In this document: positions 18,095-25,761 of the stretch, in pieces | Layout: each line of letters starts with the position of its first letter | How positions within the stretch are numbered: position 1 is the first letter of the stretch | NCBI RefSeq assembly: GCF_049856295.1 | Contig: NZ_JBNDMZ010000008.1 | Span: 1-64,000, forward strand | Origin: JB111 sp049856295 | Lineage (GTDB): Bacteria; Actinomycetota; Actinomycetes; Actinomycetales; Actinomycetaceae | Direction of reading: 5' to 3' | Length of the DNA stretch: 64,000 nucleotides | Position numbers and translations under genes: made by a program | The notes under the pieces: generated by a model | The model's input: only the letters and a program-made list of their open reading frames with translations | Database searches by the model: none | Told to the model about the DNA's origin: nothing

Positions 18095-18751
18095 TCAGAG
18101 CAGGCCGCGCCGGTAGCCCGCAGCAACGGCCGCCGCCCGGTCCGGCACCTCGAGCTTGGCGAGGATGTTCTGCACGTGCGTCTTGACGGTGGCCTCGCCG
18201 ATGAACAGCGCGCGCCCGACGTCCCGGTTCGTCCGCCCCTCGGCGATCAGGGCGAGCACCTCGCTCTCGCGGGCCGAGAGCAGGGGCGGGCGCTCCGCCG
18301 CGCCGGTCCGGCCGATGACCGAGGGCGCGAGGACGGCCCGGCCGTGGACGACCTCGTGGATCGCGGCGACGATCTCCGCGCGGCTCGCGTCCTTGAGGAG
18401 GTAGCCGCGGGCGCCGGCGGCGAGGGCGGGTGCGACGTCGTCGTCGGTGTCGTACGTGGTGAGGACGAGCACCTCGGTCCCCTCGTGGTGGGCACGGACG
18501 TCCCGGACGAGGGCGACGCCGCCGCGGCCGGGCATGCGCAGGTCGGTGACGACGACGTCGACCGCGTGCCGCCGCAGCAGCGCGAGCGCCTCCTCCGCGC
18601 TCGCCGCCACGGCGACGACGCTCAGGTCGGGGGCGGCGTCGAGCTGGGCCCGCAGCCCGTCGCGGACGACCGGGTGGTCGTCGACGAGGAGCACCCGGAC
18701 ACGGTCCTGACCGGGGGACCCGCCCGGTGTCCGGTCGCCCGGGCCGCTCAT
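18095..18751 (-). CDS. NarL/LuxR-family response regulator
   Basis: A 218-residue two-component regulator. The receiver domain (about 15-135) has the acidic pair in LLVDDHPV, the phospho-acceptor Asp in VVVTDLRMPG and the Lys in YLLKDASR. A LuxR-type helix-turn-helix (about 150-215) has SARESEVLALIAEGRTN and EATVKTHVQNILAKL. Its ATG overlaps the kinase stop by 4 bases (ATGA), which fixes the start and pairs it with the upstream kinase. Confidence 0.93.
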   Translation of the reverse strand: MSGPGDRTPGGSPGQDRVRVLLVDDHPVVRDGLRAQLDAAPDLSVVAVAASAEEALALLRRHAVDVVVTDLRMPGRGGVALVRDVRAHHEGTEVLVLTTYDTDDDVAPALAAGARGYLLKDASRAEIVAAIHEVVHGRAVLAPSVIGRTGAAERPPLLSARESEVLALIAEGRTNRDVGRALFIGEATVKTHVQNILAKLEVPDRAAAVAAGYRRGLL

Positions 18752-20121
18752 GGGCGCGCCCCCGTCGATGCATCGGGCCACTCGGCCGCGTCCGGCCGAT
18801 TCGGTGACTTCCGCGCGTCCGGTGCTGCGGGCACCGTGACGGTGATGACGGTGCCCTCGCCGGGCGTCGAGTCCACCGTCATCGTGCCCCCGGCGGTCTC
18901 GGCCCGGCCGCGCATGAACGCCAGTCCCTGGCCGGATCCCGAGCCGGAGCCGGAGCCGGTGCCGGTGACGTTGCCCGCGCCGGCCCCGCCGTCGGATCCC
19001 ACGCCCGAGCCGGAGCCTCCGTCGTCGTCGTCGGGTGCGGGCGTGGTGCCGGTGCCGTCGTCGGCGACGTCGAGCGCGACGGCGTCGTCGAGGTAGGACA
19101 GCGTGACCCGGACCTCGGTGGCCCGGGCGTGACGCACCACGTTGCTCAGCGCCTCGCGCGCGCTGCGGACGAGGACGTCCTCGACGTCGGCGGCCACCTC
19201 CCGCTCCTCGCCGGTGACGATCATCGTGACCGGCAGCCCGTGGGTCCGCTGCACCCGCGCTGCGGACTCCGCCAGGGCGGCCGGCAGTGCCTGATGGGCC
19301 AGCGGCCCGGGTCGCAGCGCCCGCACCGAGCGACGGGCCTCGGCCAGGCCGTCCCGCGCGAGCGTGACGCTGGTCCGGACGCGCCCGCGGGCCGGGTGGT
19401 CCTCACCGAGCTCCGCGTCGAGGGCCTCGAGCTGGGCGACGACGCCGGCGAGCCCCGCGGCGAGCGTGTCGTGGATCTCGCCCGCCAGGCGGGCCCGCTC
19501 ACTGGCCACCCCGGAGGACCGGGCCTCCGTGAGGAGCCGGCCCTGCAGCGAGCGGTTCTCCTCGACGCTGCGGGCGAGGTCGTCGTTGGCCGCGGCCAGC
19601 GCGGTCACCGCGGCGCGTCGGCGGGCGGACTCGTGCTCGACGGTGCGGATCGACCAGCCGGCCAGACCGGCGACGAGGCCCGCGGCGAGCGTGACGACGG
19701 TGTTCTCCACGGTCGGGGTGACGTCGCCGGGTCCGGCGATGACGACCCCGGACGTGAGCGCGACCCCGACGTACGCCCAGCGGCCCGGCAGCGCGTCGAA
19801 CGCGAGTGGGAAGCACACGACGTAGAGCGGGAAGAAGTTGAACGACTGGTGGAGCAGGACCGCGCACAGCGCGACCAGCCCCACGTAGTAGACGGCGGAC
19901 GGGAGGAGGCGGGTGCCGAGGATTCCCGGGCGGAGGGAGAACCACCCGGTGTGCCAGGCCAGCAGCGCCACGCTCCCGCCGACGAGCACGGGCAGGTTGG
20001 CCCGGCCGGTGCCGTCGGCCAGGAGCGTGAGTACCGCGGAGGCGACGAGGAGGACGTAGGGCAGCAGGATCCAGACCCGATCGGTCCAGCTGCTGCGCGG
20101 TGCGTCCGCCATGACGGTCAC
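18748..20121 (-). CDS. Sensor histidine kinase (HisKA_3 type)
   Basis: A 457-residue membrane kinase. Six or so N-terminal hydrophobic segments (about 10-170) lead into a dimerisation helix with the phosphorylated His in EIHDTLAAGL, then an ATP-binding domain with SNVVRHA and GQGLAFMRGR motifs. A low-complexity Gly/Ser/Thr insert lies near residues 370-400. The GTG at 20121 overlaps the upstream DUF418 stop by 4 bases (GTGA), supporting that start. The stimulus is unknown. Confidence 0.9.
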   Translation of the reverse strand: MTVMADAPRSSWTDRVWILLPYVLLVASAVLTLLADGTGRANLPVLVGGSVALLAWHTGWFSLRPGILGTRLLPSAVYYVGLVALCAVLLHQSFNFFPLYVVCFPLAFDALPGRWAYVGVALTSGVVIAGPGDVTPTVENTVVTLAAGLVAGLAGWSIRTVEHESARRRAAVTALAAANDDLARSVEENRSLQGRLLTEARSSGVASERARLAGEIHDTLAAGLAGVVAQLEALDAELGEDHPARGRVRTSVTLARDGLAEARRSVRALRPGPLAHQALPAALAESAARVQRTHGLPVTMIVTGEEREVAADVEDVLVRSAREALSNVVRHARATEVRVTLSYLDDAVALDVADDGTGTTPAPDDDDGGSGSGVGSDGGAGAGNVTGTGSGSGSGSGQGLAFMRGRAETAGGTMTVDSTPGEGTVITVTVPAAPDARKSPNRPDAAEWPDASTGARP

Positions 20122-21317
20122 CGTACGGCGGACCGCGTCGGCTGCGAAGGGACGCCGTACGTGAGCCGGCGCAGCACCGCCTCGGCAGGACCGCGTCGAC
20201 CCCGCCGGGCGAGGGCGTCAGCGCCCAGCACGGTGAGCAGCCACGCGAGCAGGGCGAGCCCACTCGCCGCGGCGGTACCGAGGTCGCCCCCGAGCCCGAG
20301 CGTCCACGCCGGCAGCAGCGCGACGAAGATGACGGACTGGGCGAGGTAGCAGCTCAGCGAGCGCTCGCCCGTGGCCCGCAGCGCATCGATCACGCGCCTG
20401 CCCGCGCCGCCGTCGCGGTCCCTGCCCAGGCGGCGGGCGAGCAGCGTGACCGCCGCCGCGTACCCGAGCCCGGCAAGGACGCCGGTGAGGATGTGCAGCC
20501 ACGACCAGCCGACGAGGGCGATGTCCCCCGGGGTCCACACCCGGGCGGTCGCCATCGCCGTGCCGACCCCGCCGAGCAGCCCGACCGTGATGCCGACGCC
20601 GGCCGTGCGGCGCAGCAGAGAGAGGTGCGCCTCGGGGCGTTCGAGGATCCGGCGCCGGCCCGCCCAGACACCGACGAGCATCGGCGCGCCGACGGTGAGC
20701 AGGCCGACCGGACCCATCAGCCACTCGACCGGGCGCCACACGAGCGCCTCGATCGGGTCGCCGATGGCGAACGACCACATGTGGCCGCGCTGGGTCGTCA
20801 CGGCGCCGTCAGCGTAGACGAGTCCCTGGATCGCGGAGGCGACCACGAGCCAGACCACGGCCGCGCGCAGCAGCGCCCGGTCCGAGATCTGCAGCACCCC
20901 GGCGAGGACGAGACCGAGAAGCCCGTACCAGCCGAGGATGTCCCCCGAGAACCCGAGGAGGGCGTGGCCGGCGCCGAACGCGACGAGCCAGAGCGAGCGG
21001 CGGCGCAGCAGGCGCCGCACGTCGTCCTCGCCGAGCCCGCGGTCGCGCTGCCGGTCGGCGATCCGCACGAGCCCGTAGCCGAACAGCGCGGCGAAGAGCG
21101 GGTAGGCGCGGGCGTCGACGGCCAGGGCGACGACGAGGGTGACGGCGCGGTCGAGCACGCCGTCCTCGACGATGTGCTGGCGTAGCCCGTAGGGGCGGTC
21201 GTGCAGGTAGATCGCCACGTTGGCGACCGCGATGAGGGCGAGCATGAGACCGCGGGCGAGATCGGGGGCGAGCGCGCGGGCCGGTCCCGGGTCCGTGGTG
21301 GTGGTTGATCGGTCCAT
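20118..21317 (-). CDS. DUF418-family membrane protein
   Basis: A 399-residue protein with about ten transmembrane helices. It begins RGLMLALIAVANV, like YeiB/DUF418 proteins, and has a C-terminal DUF418 half (GERSLSCYLAQSVIF). The start at 21317 fits the family N-terminus; frames upstream are not protein-like. It is translationally coupled to a histidine kinase and response regulator. Such a link suggests it is part of the sensing unit, which is inference. Confidence 0.85.
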   Translation of the reverse strand: MDRSTTTTDPGPARALAPDLARGLMLALIAVANVAIYLHDRPYGLRQHIVEDGVLDRAVTLVVALAVDARAYPLFAALFGYGLVRIADRQRDRGLGEDDVRRLLRRRSLWLVAFGAGHALLGFSGDILGWYGLLGLVLAGVLQISDRALLRAAVVWLVVASAIQGLVYADGAVTTQRGHMWSFAIGDPIEALVWRPVEWLMGPVGLLTVGAPMLVGVWAGRRRILERPEAHLSLLRRTAGVGITVGLLGGVGTAMATARVWTPGDIALVGWSWLHILTGVLAGLGYAAAVTLLARRLGRDRDGGAGRRVIDALRATGERSLSCYLAQSVIFVALLPAWTLGLGGDLGTAAASGLALLAWLLTVLGADALARRGRRGPAEAVLRRLTYGVPSQPTRSAVR

Positions 21318-21441
21318 GCGGTCGACGCTATGGACGCGGACGCGCGGCCGGATCAGCCGATCGGCGGAGGGGGGCGCGGGACCGCGGCACTGGCGCACGA
21401 CGCCCGCGATGGCGCAAGCTCGCCAGGATCGAGTCCGGCGG

Positions 21442-21999
21442 TCAGTCGGGCGGGCGGACGAGCTCGGCCGGCACGACGTCGACGTCGAACGGCGCGGTGA
21501 GGTGGGCGGCCGCGGCGCCGCTCGCACTCGCGACCTCCACGTACCGGCCGTCGACGAGGTCAAGGGCGAGGATGCCCGGCTCCTGAGGGTCCACGATCCA
21601 GTACGACTCGACGCCCGACTCCTCGTACTTCGAGCGCTTGAGCACCTGGTCCTTGCGGCGTGTCGACGGCGAGAGCACCTCGACGGCCAGCCGCAGCGGC
21701 GTCGTCACGTTCGCCGGGCCGGAGTCGCCGACCCCGATGACCAGCAGGTCCGGCTGCAGGGAGGTGCGGCGGTCCGGGCGCCAGTCGAACGGGGCGAGCA
21801 GCACCTCGCACCCGGGCGGACGGGCGGCGCTGAGCAGGAGGTGCAGGTTGCCGATGGCGCGCTGGTGGGCGAGGACCGGCGCCGGGGTCACGAGGAGGAT
21901 CCCGTCGAGCAGCTCGTACTGCAGGCCGTCGTCGGGGATCCGGTCGAGGTCATCGACCGTCCACCCGTCCGTGCGCGGCATCACCGTCATGACGCTCAT
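21442..21999 (-). CDS. Uma2-family (DUF820) putative nuclease-fold protein
   Basis: A 185-residue protein with the PD-(D/E)XK-like fold of the Uma2 family: an acidic residue in SLQPDLLVIG, then the AVEVLSPSTRRKD motif with Glu and Lys. GGAGG lies upstream of the ATG at 21999. These proteins are common in multicopy in cyanobacteria and actinobacteria, with no clear biological role. It is divergent from trpF. Confidence 0.85.
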   Translation of the reverse strand: MSVMTVMPRTDGWTVDDLDRIPDDGLQYELLDGILLVTPAPVLAHQRAIGNLHLLLSAARPPGCEVLLAPFDWRPDRRTSLQPDLLVIGVGDSGPANVTTPLRLAVEVLSPSTRRKDQVLKRSKYEESGVESYWIVDPQEPGILALDLVDGRYVEVASASGAAAAHLTAPFDVDVVPAELVRPPD

Positions 22000-22207
22000 G
22001 GTCCTCCACCTCCGCCGTCGTGTCACTGCCCGTCATGCCACGAGCGTGGCCCGGCGGCCGACGGTGCGTCCGTGCGCGTCCACAGGTCGCGCGGCAGGGT
22101 GGGCCGGCACGGGCCTGTGGGCACAATGGCGTCCGGCCCGCCCCGGGTCCTGCGGGGCCCGGACCGGGAGGAGCTGCGGCGTCGTCGTGCCGAGGGAGGG
22201 AGAGCCG

Positions 22208-22804
22208 GTGTTCGTCAAGATCTGCGGGATGCGCACGGTCGAGGACGTGCGGGAGGCCCGCGGCGCCGGCGCCGACGCGGTCGGCATCGTCGTCAGCTCG
22301 ACGAGCGTCCGCGCCGTGCCGCCCGAGGACATCCCCGGGCTCGTCCGCGCAGCGGGGGGCACGACCACCGTTCTCGTCGTCCACGACCTGCCGGTCGACG
22401 ACGCCGTGGCTCTCGCGCGGGACGTCGGCGTCGACGTCCTCCAGCTCCACGGGTACGGCGAGGCCGACAACCTGCGCGGTGCCGCGACCTTCCCGCGCGT
22501 GTGGCGGGCCACCTCCGGGGCCGACGGACCGACCGAGGTCCGGGCGCACGACGAGGAGGTCCTCCTCCTGGACTCGGCGACCCCGGGATCCGGGGACACG
22601 TGGGATGTCGAGGAGCTGACCTCCCCGCACGGCCGGTGGATGCTCGCCGGCGGGCTCACGCCGGACAACGTGGCCGAGATGATCTCCCGTGTCCACCCGT
22701 GGGGCGTCGACGTCTCCAGCGGCGTCGAGGTCACTCGCGGCGTCAAGGACCCCGCGCTCATCCACCGGTTCGTCGCCGCCGCGCGCAGCGTGCACGACCG
22801 GTAG
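22208..22804 (+). CDS. trpF: Phosphoribosylanthranilate isomerase
   Basis: A 198-residue TIM-barrel enzyme of tryptophan biosynthesis: N-(5'-phosphoribosyl)anthranilate to the enol carboxyphenylamino sugar. Motifs are KICGMRTVED at the N-terminus (catalytic Cys), LQLHGYG in the middle, LLDSATPG (catalytic Asp) and the phosphate loop GVDVSSGVE. The GTG start has a strong GGGAGGGAGAG upstream. No other trp gene is adjacent. Confidence 0.92.
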   Translation: MFVKICGMRTVEDVREARGAGADAVGIVVSSTSVRAVPPEDIPGLVRAAGGTTTVLVVHDLPVDDAVALARDVGVDVLQLHGYGEADNLRGAATFPRVWRATSGADGPTEVRAHDEEVLLLDSATPGSGDTWDVEELTSPHGRWMLAGGLTPDNVAEMISRVHPWGVDVSSGVEVTRGVKDPALIHRFVAAARSVHDR

Positions 22805-22925
22805 GCCCCCCCCCCACGGCGTCGGGCCGGATCGACCGGGGTGACGATCCGGGCCCCGGCCGATCGTCATCACTGTGCGCGACATCCTGGTTGCGTGAGA
22901 CTGACGACGACGGACGGAGACGATC

Positions 22926-23297
22926 ATGCGATTCGCACTGCTGCTGCACAACGGAGTGCCGGACCCGGGGCAGGTGTCGGACGAGGACATGGCGGACATG
23001 CAGCGCCTGTTCGGCGAGTACGCCGACGCGCTGACGCGGGCCGGCGTGCTCGTCGGCGCCGACATCCTCACCGCGCCCGGGGACGCGCGCACCGTCACGC
23101 GGCGGACGGGGGAGACACAGGTCCAGGACGGGCCGTTCGCCGAGACGAAGGAGGCGCTCGCCGGCGTGTTCGTCGTCGACGTGCCCGACGCGGACGCCGC
23201 ACTGGCGTGGGCCGAGCGCTGCCCCGCCAGCTCCTACGGGACGATCGAGGTCCGCCCGGCCGCGACGTCGATCGTCGACGGGGCATGGACCGCCTGA
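22926..23297 (+). CDS. YCII-related DGPF-domain protein
   Basis: A 123-residue small cytosolic protein of the YCII/DGPF family (signature DGPFAETKE near residue 69; N-terminal MRFALLLH). It overlaps the next gene, an ECF sigma factor, by 13 bases. Such DGPF proteins are the standard partners of ECF42-type sigma factors. The molecular function is unknown. A run of ten C residues lies at 22806-22815 in the gap after trpF. Confidence 0.87.
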   Translation: MRFALLLHNGVPDPGQVSDEDMADMQRLFGEYADALTRAGVLVGADILTAPGDARTVTRRTGETQVQDGPFAETKEALAGVFVVDVPDADAALAWAERCPASSYGTIEVRPAATSIVDGAWTA

Positions 23298-24535
23298 GCG
23301 CCGGCACCACCCGGGACGCGCGCGAGGTCGCGCACGACGCCGCGGCGCGCGCGGCCCGGGACGCCTACGGTCGGGTGGTCGCTCTGCTCGCCGCCGCCGA
23401 CGGGGACCTCCAGGCCGCCCAGGACGCCGTCGGCGACGCCCTCGAGCGTGCCCTGCGCACCTGGCCGGACCGCGGGGTGCCGGACGACCCGGCCGCCTGG
23501 CTCCTCGCCGTCGCGCGCAACCGGATGCGTGACCGGTGGCGATCCGGCGAGTCCCGGCTGACCGGCCCGCTCGACGACGACGTGGCCCGCCGTCTCGCCG
23601 TCGTCGACGAGATCGACCCGGACGCCGTGGGAGACCGACGACTCGAGCTCCTGCTCGCGTGCGCCCACCCGGACGTCGACCGGGCGGCCCGGACGCCGCT
23701 CATGCTCGACGTCGTCCTCGGCTTCACCGCCGCCCAGGTGGGACGGGCGTTCGCCGTCCCGGCCCGGACGATGGCCACGCGGCTGACCCGGGCCAAGCGG
23801 CGAATCAAGGCAGCGCAGGTCCCGTTCGAGATCCCCGACCGGCACGCCCTGCCCGAGCGGATGGCCGCCGTGCTCGAGGCCGTGTACGGCGCCTACGTCA
23901 TCGAGTGGTCCACCGGTCAGGAGCCGAGCCGGCTGCCGCCGGAGGCCCGGCACCTGGCCGAGCTCGTTGCCCAGCTCGCCCCGCGCGACCCCGAGGCCCG
24001 GGGGCTCGTGGCGCTCGTCCTGCTCTCCGCCGCCCGCGCAGGTGCGGGGCTCGGCCCGGGCGGTGAGTACGTCCCGCTCGACCAGCAGGACCCGGCGCTG
24101 TGGGACCGTGCGCTGATCGCGCGGGCGCACGAGCACCTGCGCGCCGCCCACGCGCGCGGCGAGGTCGGCCGGTTCCAGCTCGAGGCCGCGATCCAGGCCG
24201 TCCACTGCGCGCGCACGCCGGAAGGGCCGATCGACTGGGCGACGCTGCGCCGGCTGCACCTCGCGCTCGACGAGCTCGCGCCGTCGCTCGGCGGCGCCAC
24301 CGCACTCGCCGCGGTGCTTGGACGCACCGACGGACCGGACGCCGGGCTCGCCGTGCTCGACCGGATCGCCGACCGGACCAGCGGGTACCAGCCCGCCTGG
24401 GCCACGCGCGCCCACCTGCTGCGGCTGGCGGGCCGAGCGGACGAGGCCGCCGACGCCTACGACCGGGCGATCGCCCTCACGCACGACCCGGCCCAGCGCC
24501 GCCACCTCACTCGCCTCCGCCAGGAGCACGCCTGA
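23285..24535 (+). CDS. ECF sigma factor with long C-terminal TPR-like extension (ECF42-like)
   Basis: A 416-residue sigma factor. Region 2 (about 25-90, with AAWLLAVARNRMRDRW) and region 4 (about 125-180, with GFTAAQVGRAFAVPARTMATRLTR split over two helices) are followed by about 230 residues of helical repeats ending in an AHLLRLAGRADEAADAYDRA TPR-like unit. This shape and the overlapping DGPF gene are the hallmarks of the ECF42 group, where the extension substitutes for an anti-sigma factor. The ATG at 23285 is chosen for the 13-base overlap and the family length. Confidence 0.88.
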   Translation: MDRLSAGTTRDAREVAHDAAARAARDAYGRVVALLAAADGDLQAAQDAVGDALERALRTWPDRGVPDDPAAWLLAVARNRMRDRWRSGESRLTGPLDDDVARRLAVVDEIDPDAVGDRRLELLLACAHPDVDRAARTPLMLDVVLGFTAAQVGRAFAVPARTMATRLTRAKRRIKAAQVPFEIPDRHALPERMAAVLEAVYGAYVIEWSTGQEPSRLPPEARHLAELVAQLAPRDPEARGLVALVLLSAARAGAGLGPGGEYVPLDQQDPALWDRALIARAHEHLRAAHARGEVGRFQLEAAIQAVHCARTPEGPIDWATLRRLHLALDELAPSLGGATALAAVLGRTDGPDAGLAVLDRIADRTSGYQPAWATRAHLLRLAGRADEAADAYDRAIALTHDPAQRRHLTRLRQEHA

Positions 24536-24548
24536 GCCGCCCCCCTTC

Positions 24549-24648
24549 GTCGAGATTGCGGTTGGTGCACGTCGAGATTGCGGTTGGGAGCCACATTCCT
24601 GTCGAGAGCGCGGCCCAGCGCCCGCGTTCTCTCGTCGAGATTGCGGTT
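24549..24648 (+). repeat. Three copies of a 15-bp intergenic repeat
   Basis: GTCGAGATTGCGGTT occurs exactly at 24549-24563, 24571-24585 and 24634-24648; a decayed fourth copy may start at 24601. The repeats lie just after the sigma factor gene. The spacing is 22 bases between the first two and 63 to the third. The function is not known. The remaining gap to 24804 holds only the ribosome site of the next gene. Confidence 0.8.
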
Positions 24649-24804
24649 CGTGCGCCTCGCGCGCGTGCGGGTGGTGGACCCGAGCGCGCGCGTCGGCGGG
24701 GGACATCTGCCCCCGCCCCCTCGGTCGGGGCGCGGCGGACGGCACCTAGCGTGGTCCGCCGCGGTCGCCGGGCACCGGTGACCGGACCAGGAAGGAGCGC
24801 AGGT

Positions 24805-25605
24805 ATGCGATGGACGCTGCAGCCGCAGCACCGGTGGATCGGCATGATCATCTTCGGCGTGATCTTCACGCTCCTGGGTGCCGGAGCGGCCGTGCTGGCG
24901 CTGGCGGTGGCATCTGGGACGAGCGACCGGCTCGCGCTCGGGTTCGTCGCCGTGCTGTTCCTCGTCGTCGGTGTCATCGCCCTCGTCCTCGCGCCGCGCG
25001 CCAGGCGCGAGATGGGGACGTCGAGCGCCGACGACCTCCGTCCCGCGGTCCCGGACCCGGTCGTCCAGGATCTCGACACCCCGTGGCCGCTCGCCGCGGT
25101 CGCCGCCGCGCTGGCCCACGAGCTGCGGGACACGCCGTACGTCGTCGCCCACAACGACGAGGTCATCCAGGTGCGGTGGGACCTGCAGGACCGGTCCTGG
25201 TGGGTGCTCGCCCAGCGGAACGGGACGAACCGCGTGTTCGAGACCCGCCTCGTCATGGCGGGCCCCGGCAAGGTCACGCGGTCCGACCACTACTACGCGC
25301 TCGACTGGCAGGCGGGCGTACCGGTCGTGGGCGCGCTCACGGGCAGCAGCGAGGGCGGTCGCGTCTGGCGCTTCGAGAAGCGCGTCGAGCTCGGGACGAG
25401 CGCCGACGGACCGACGACACCCGTGGACTACACGTTGAACACCGCCGACCTCAACACCCCGCTGCAGGCGGTCCTTGACCGGGCGGGATGGACGAAGCCG
25501 AAGCTGGGCGCCGAGGCCAAGGGTGCCCTCATCGTCGGGTTGATCGGCGCCTCCGCCGTCGTGATCGTCCCGATCGTGTTCCTCGTCCGGTGGCTGATGG
25601 GCTGA
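24805..25605 (+). CDS. Uncharacterised membrane protein
   Basis: A 266-residue protein with two N-terminal membrane helices (about 12-34 and 42-66), a soluble middle of about 160 residues (including YVVAHNDEVIQVRWDL) and a C-terminal helix (about 240-262). The ribosome site AGGAAGGAG precedes the ATG. I recognise no family. The soluble domain would face the cytosol or the outside depending on topology. Confidence 0.7.
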   Translation: MRWTLQPQHRWIGMIIFGVIFTLLGAGAAVLALAVASGTSDRLALGFVAVLFLVVGVIALVLAPRARREMGTSSADDLRPAVPDPVVQDLDTPWPLAAVAAALAHELRDTPYVVAHNDEVIQVRWDLQDRSWWVLAQRNGTNRVFETRLVMAGPGKVTRSDHYYALDWQAGVPVVGALTGSSEGGRVWRFEKRVELGTSADGPTTPVDYTLNTADLNTPLQAVLDRAGWTKPKLGAEAKGALIVGLIGASAVVIVPIVFLVRWLMG

Positions 25606-25691
25606 CAGGCACCTTCTGCGCAAAGGGGTGCGGGTGCAGTTGTGCCTCATCGGGCGGGCGCCCGCGGGCACAGCACGGCCGCCGGTCCGGC

Positions 25692-25717
25692 CCCCGTGAC
25701 GGAATACCGCCACGGGG
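25692..25717. terminator. Hairpin between convergent genes
   Basis: A stem CCCCGTG/CACGGGG with an inner CGG-AATA-CCG stem-loop. It lies between the membrane protein gene and the convergent LPXTG gene, so it can stop transcription from both sides. Confidence 0.6.
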
Positions 25718-25761
25718 ACCGGCCGACGTCGACCAGTTGTCCGACCGCGAGGGGCCCTGGG

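Noticed and set aside
22806..22815. Run of ten C after trpF
   Set aside because: A homopolymer in a gap with no gene to phase-vary; more likely neutral or a sequencing-prone site.
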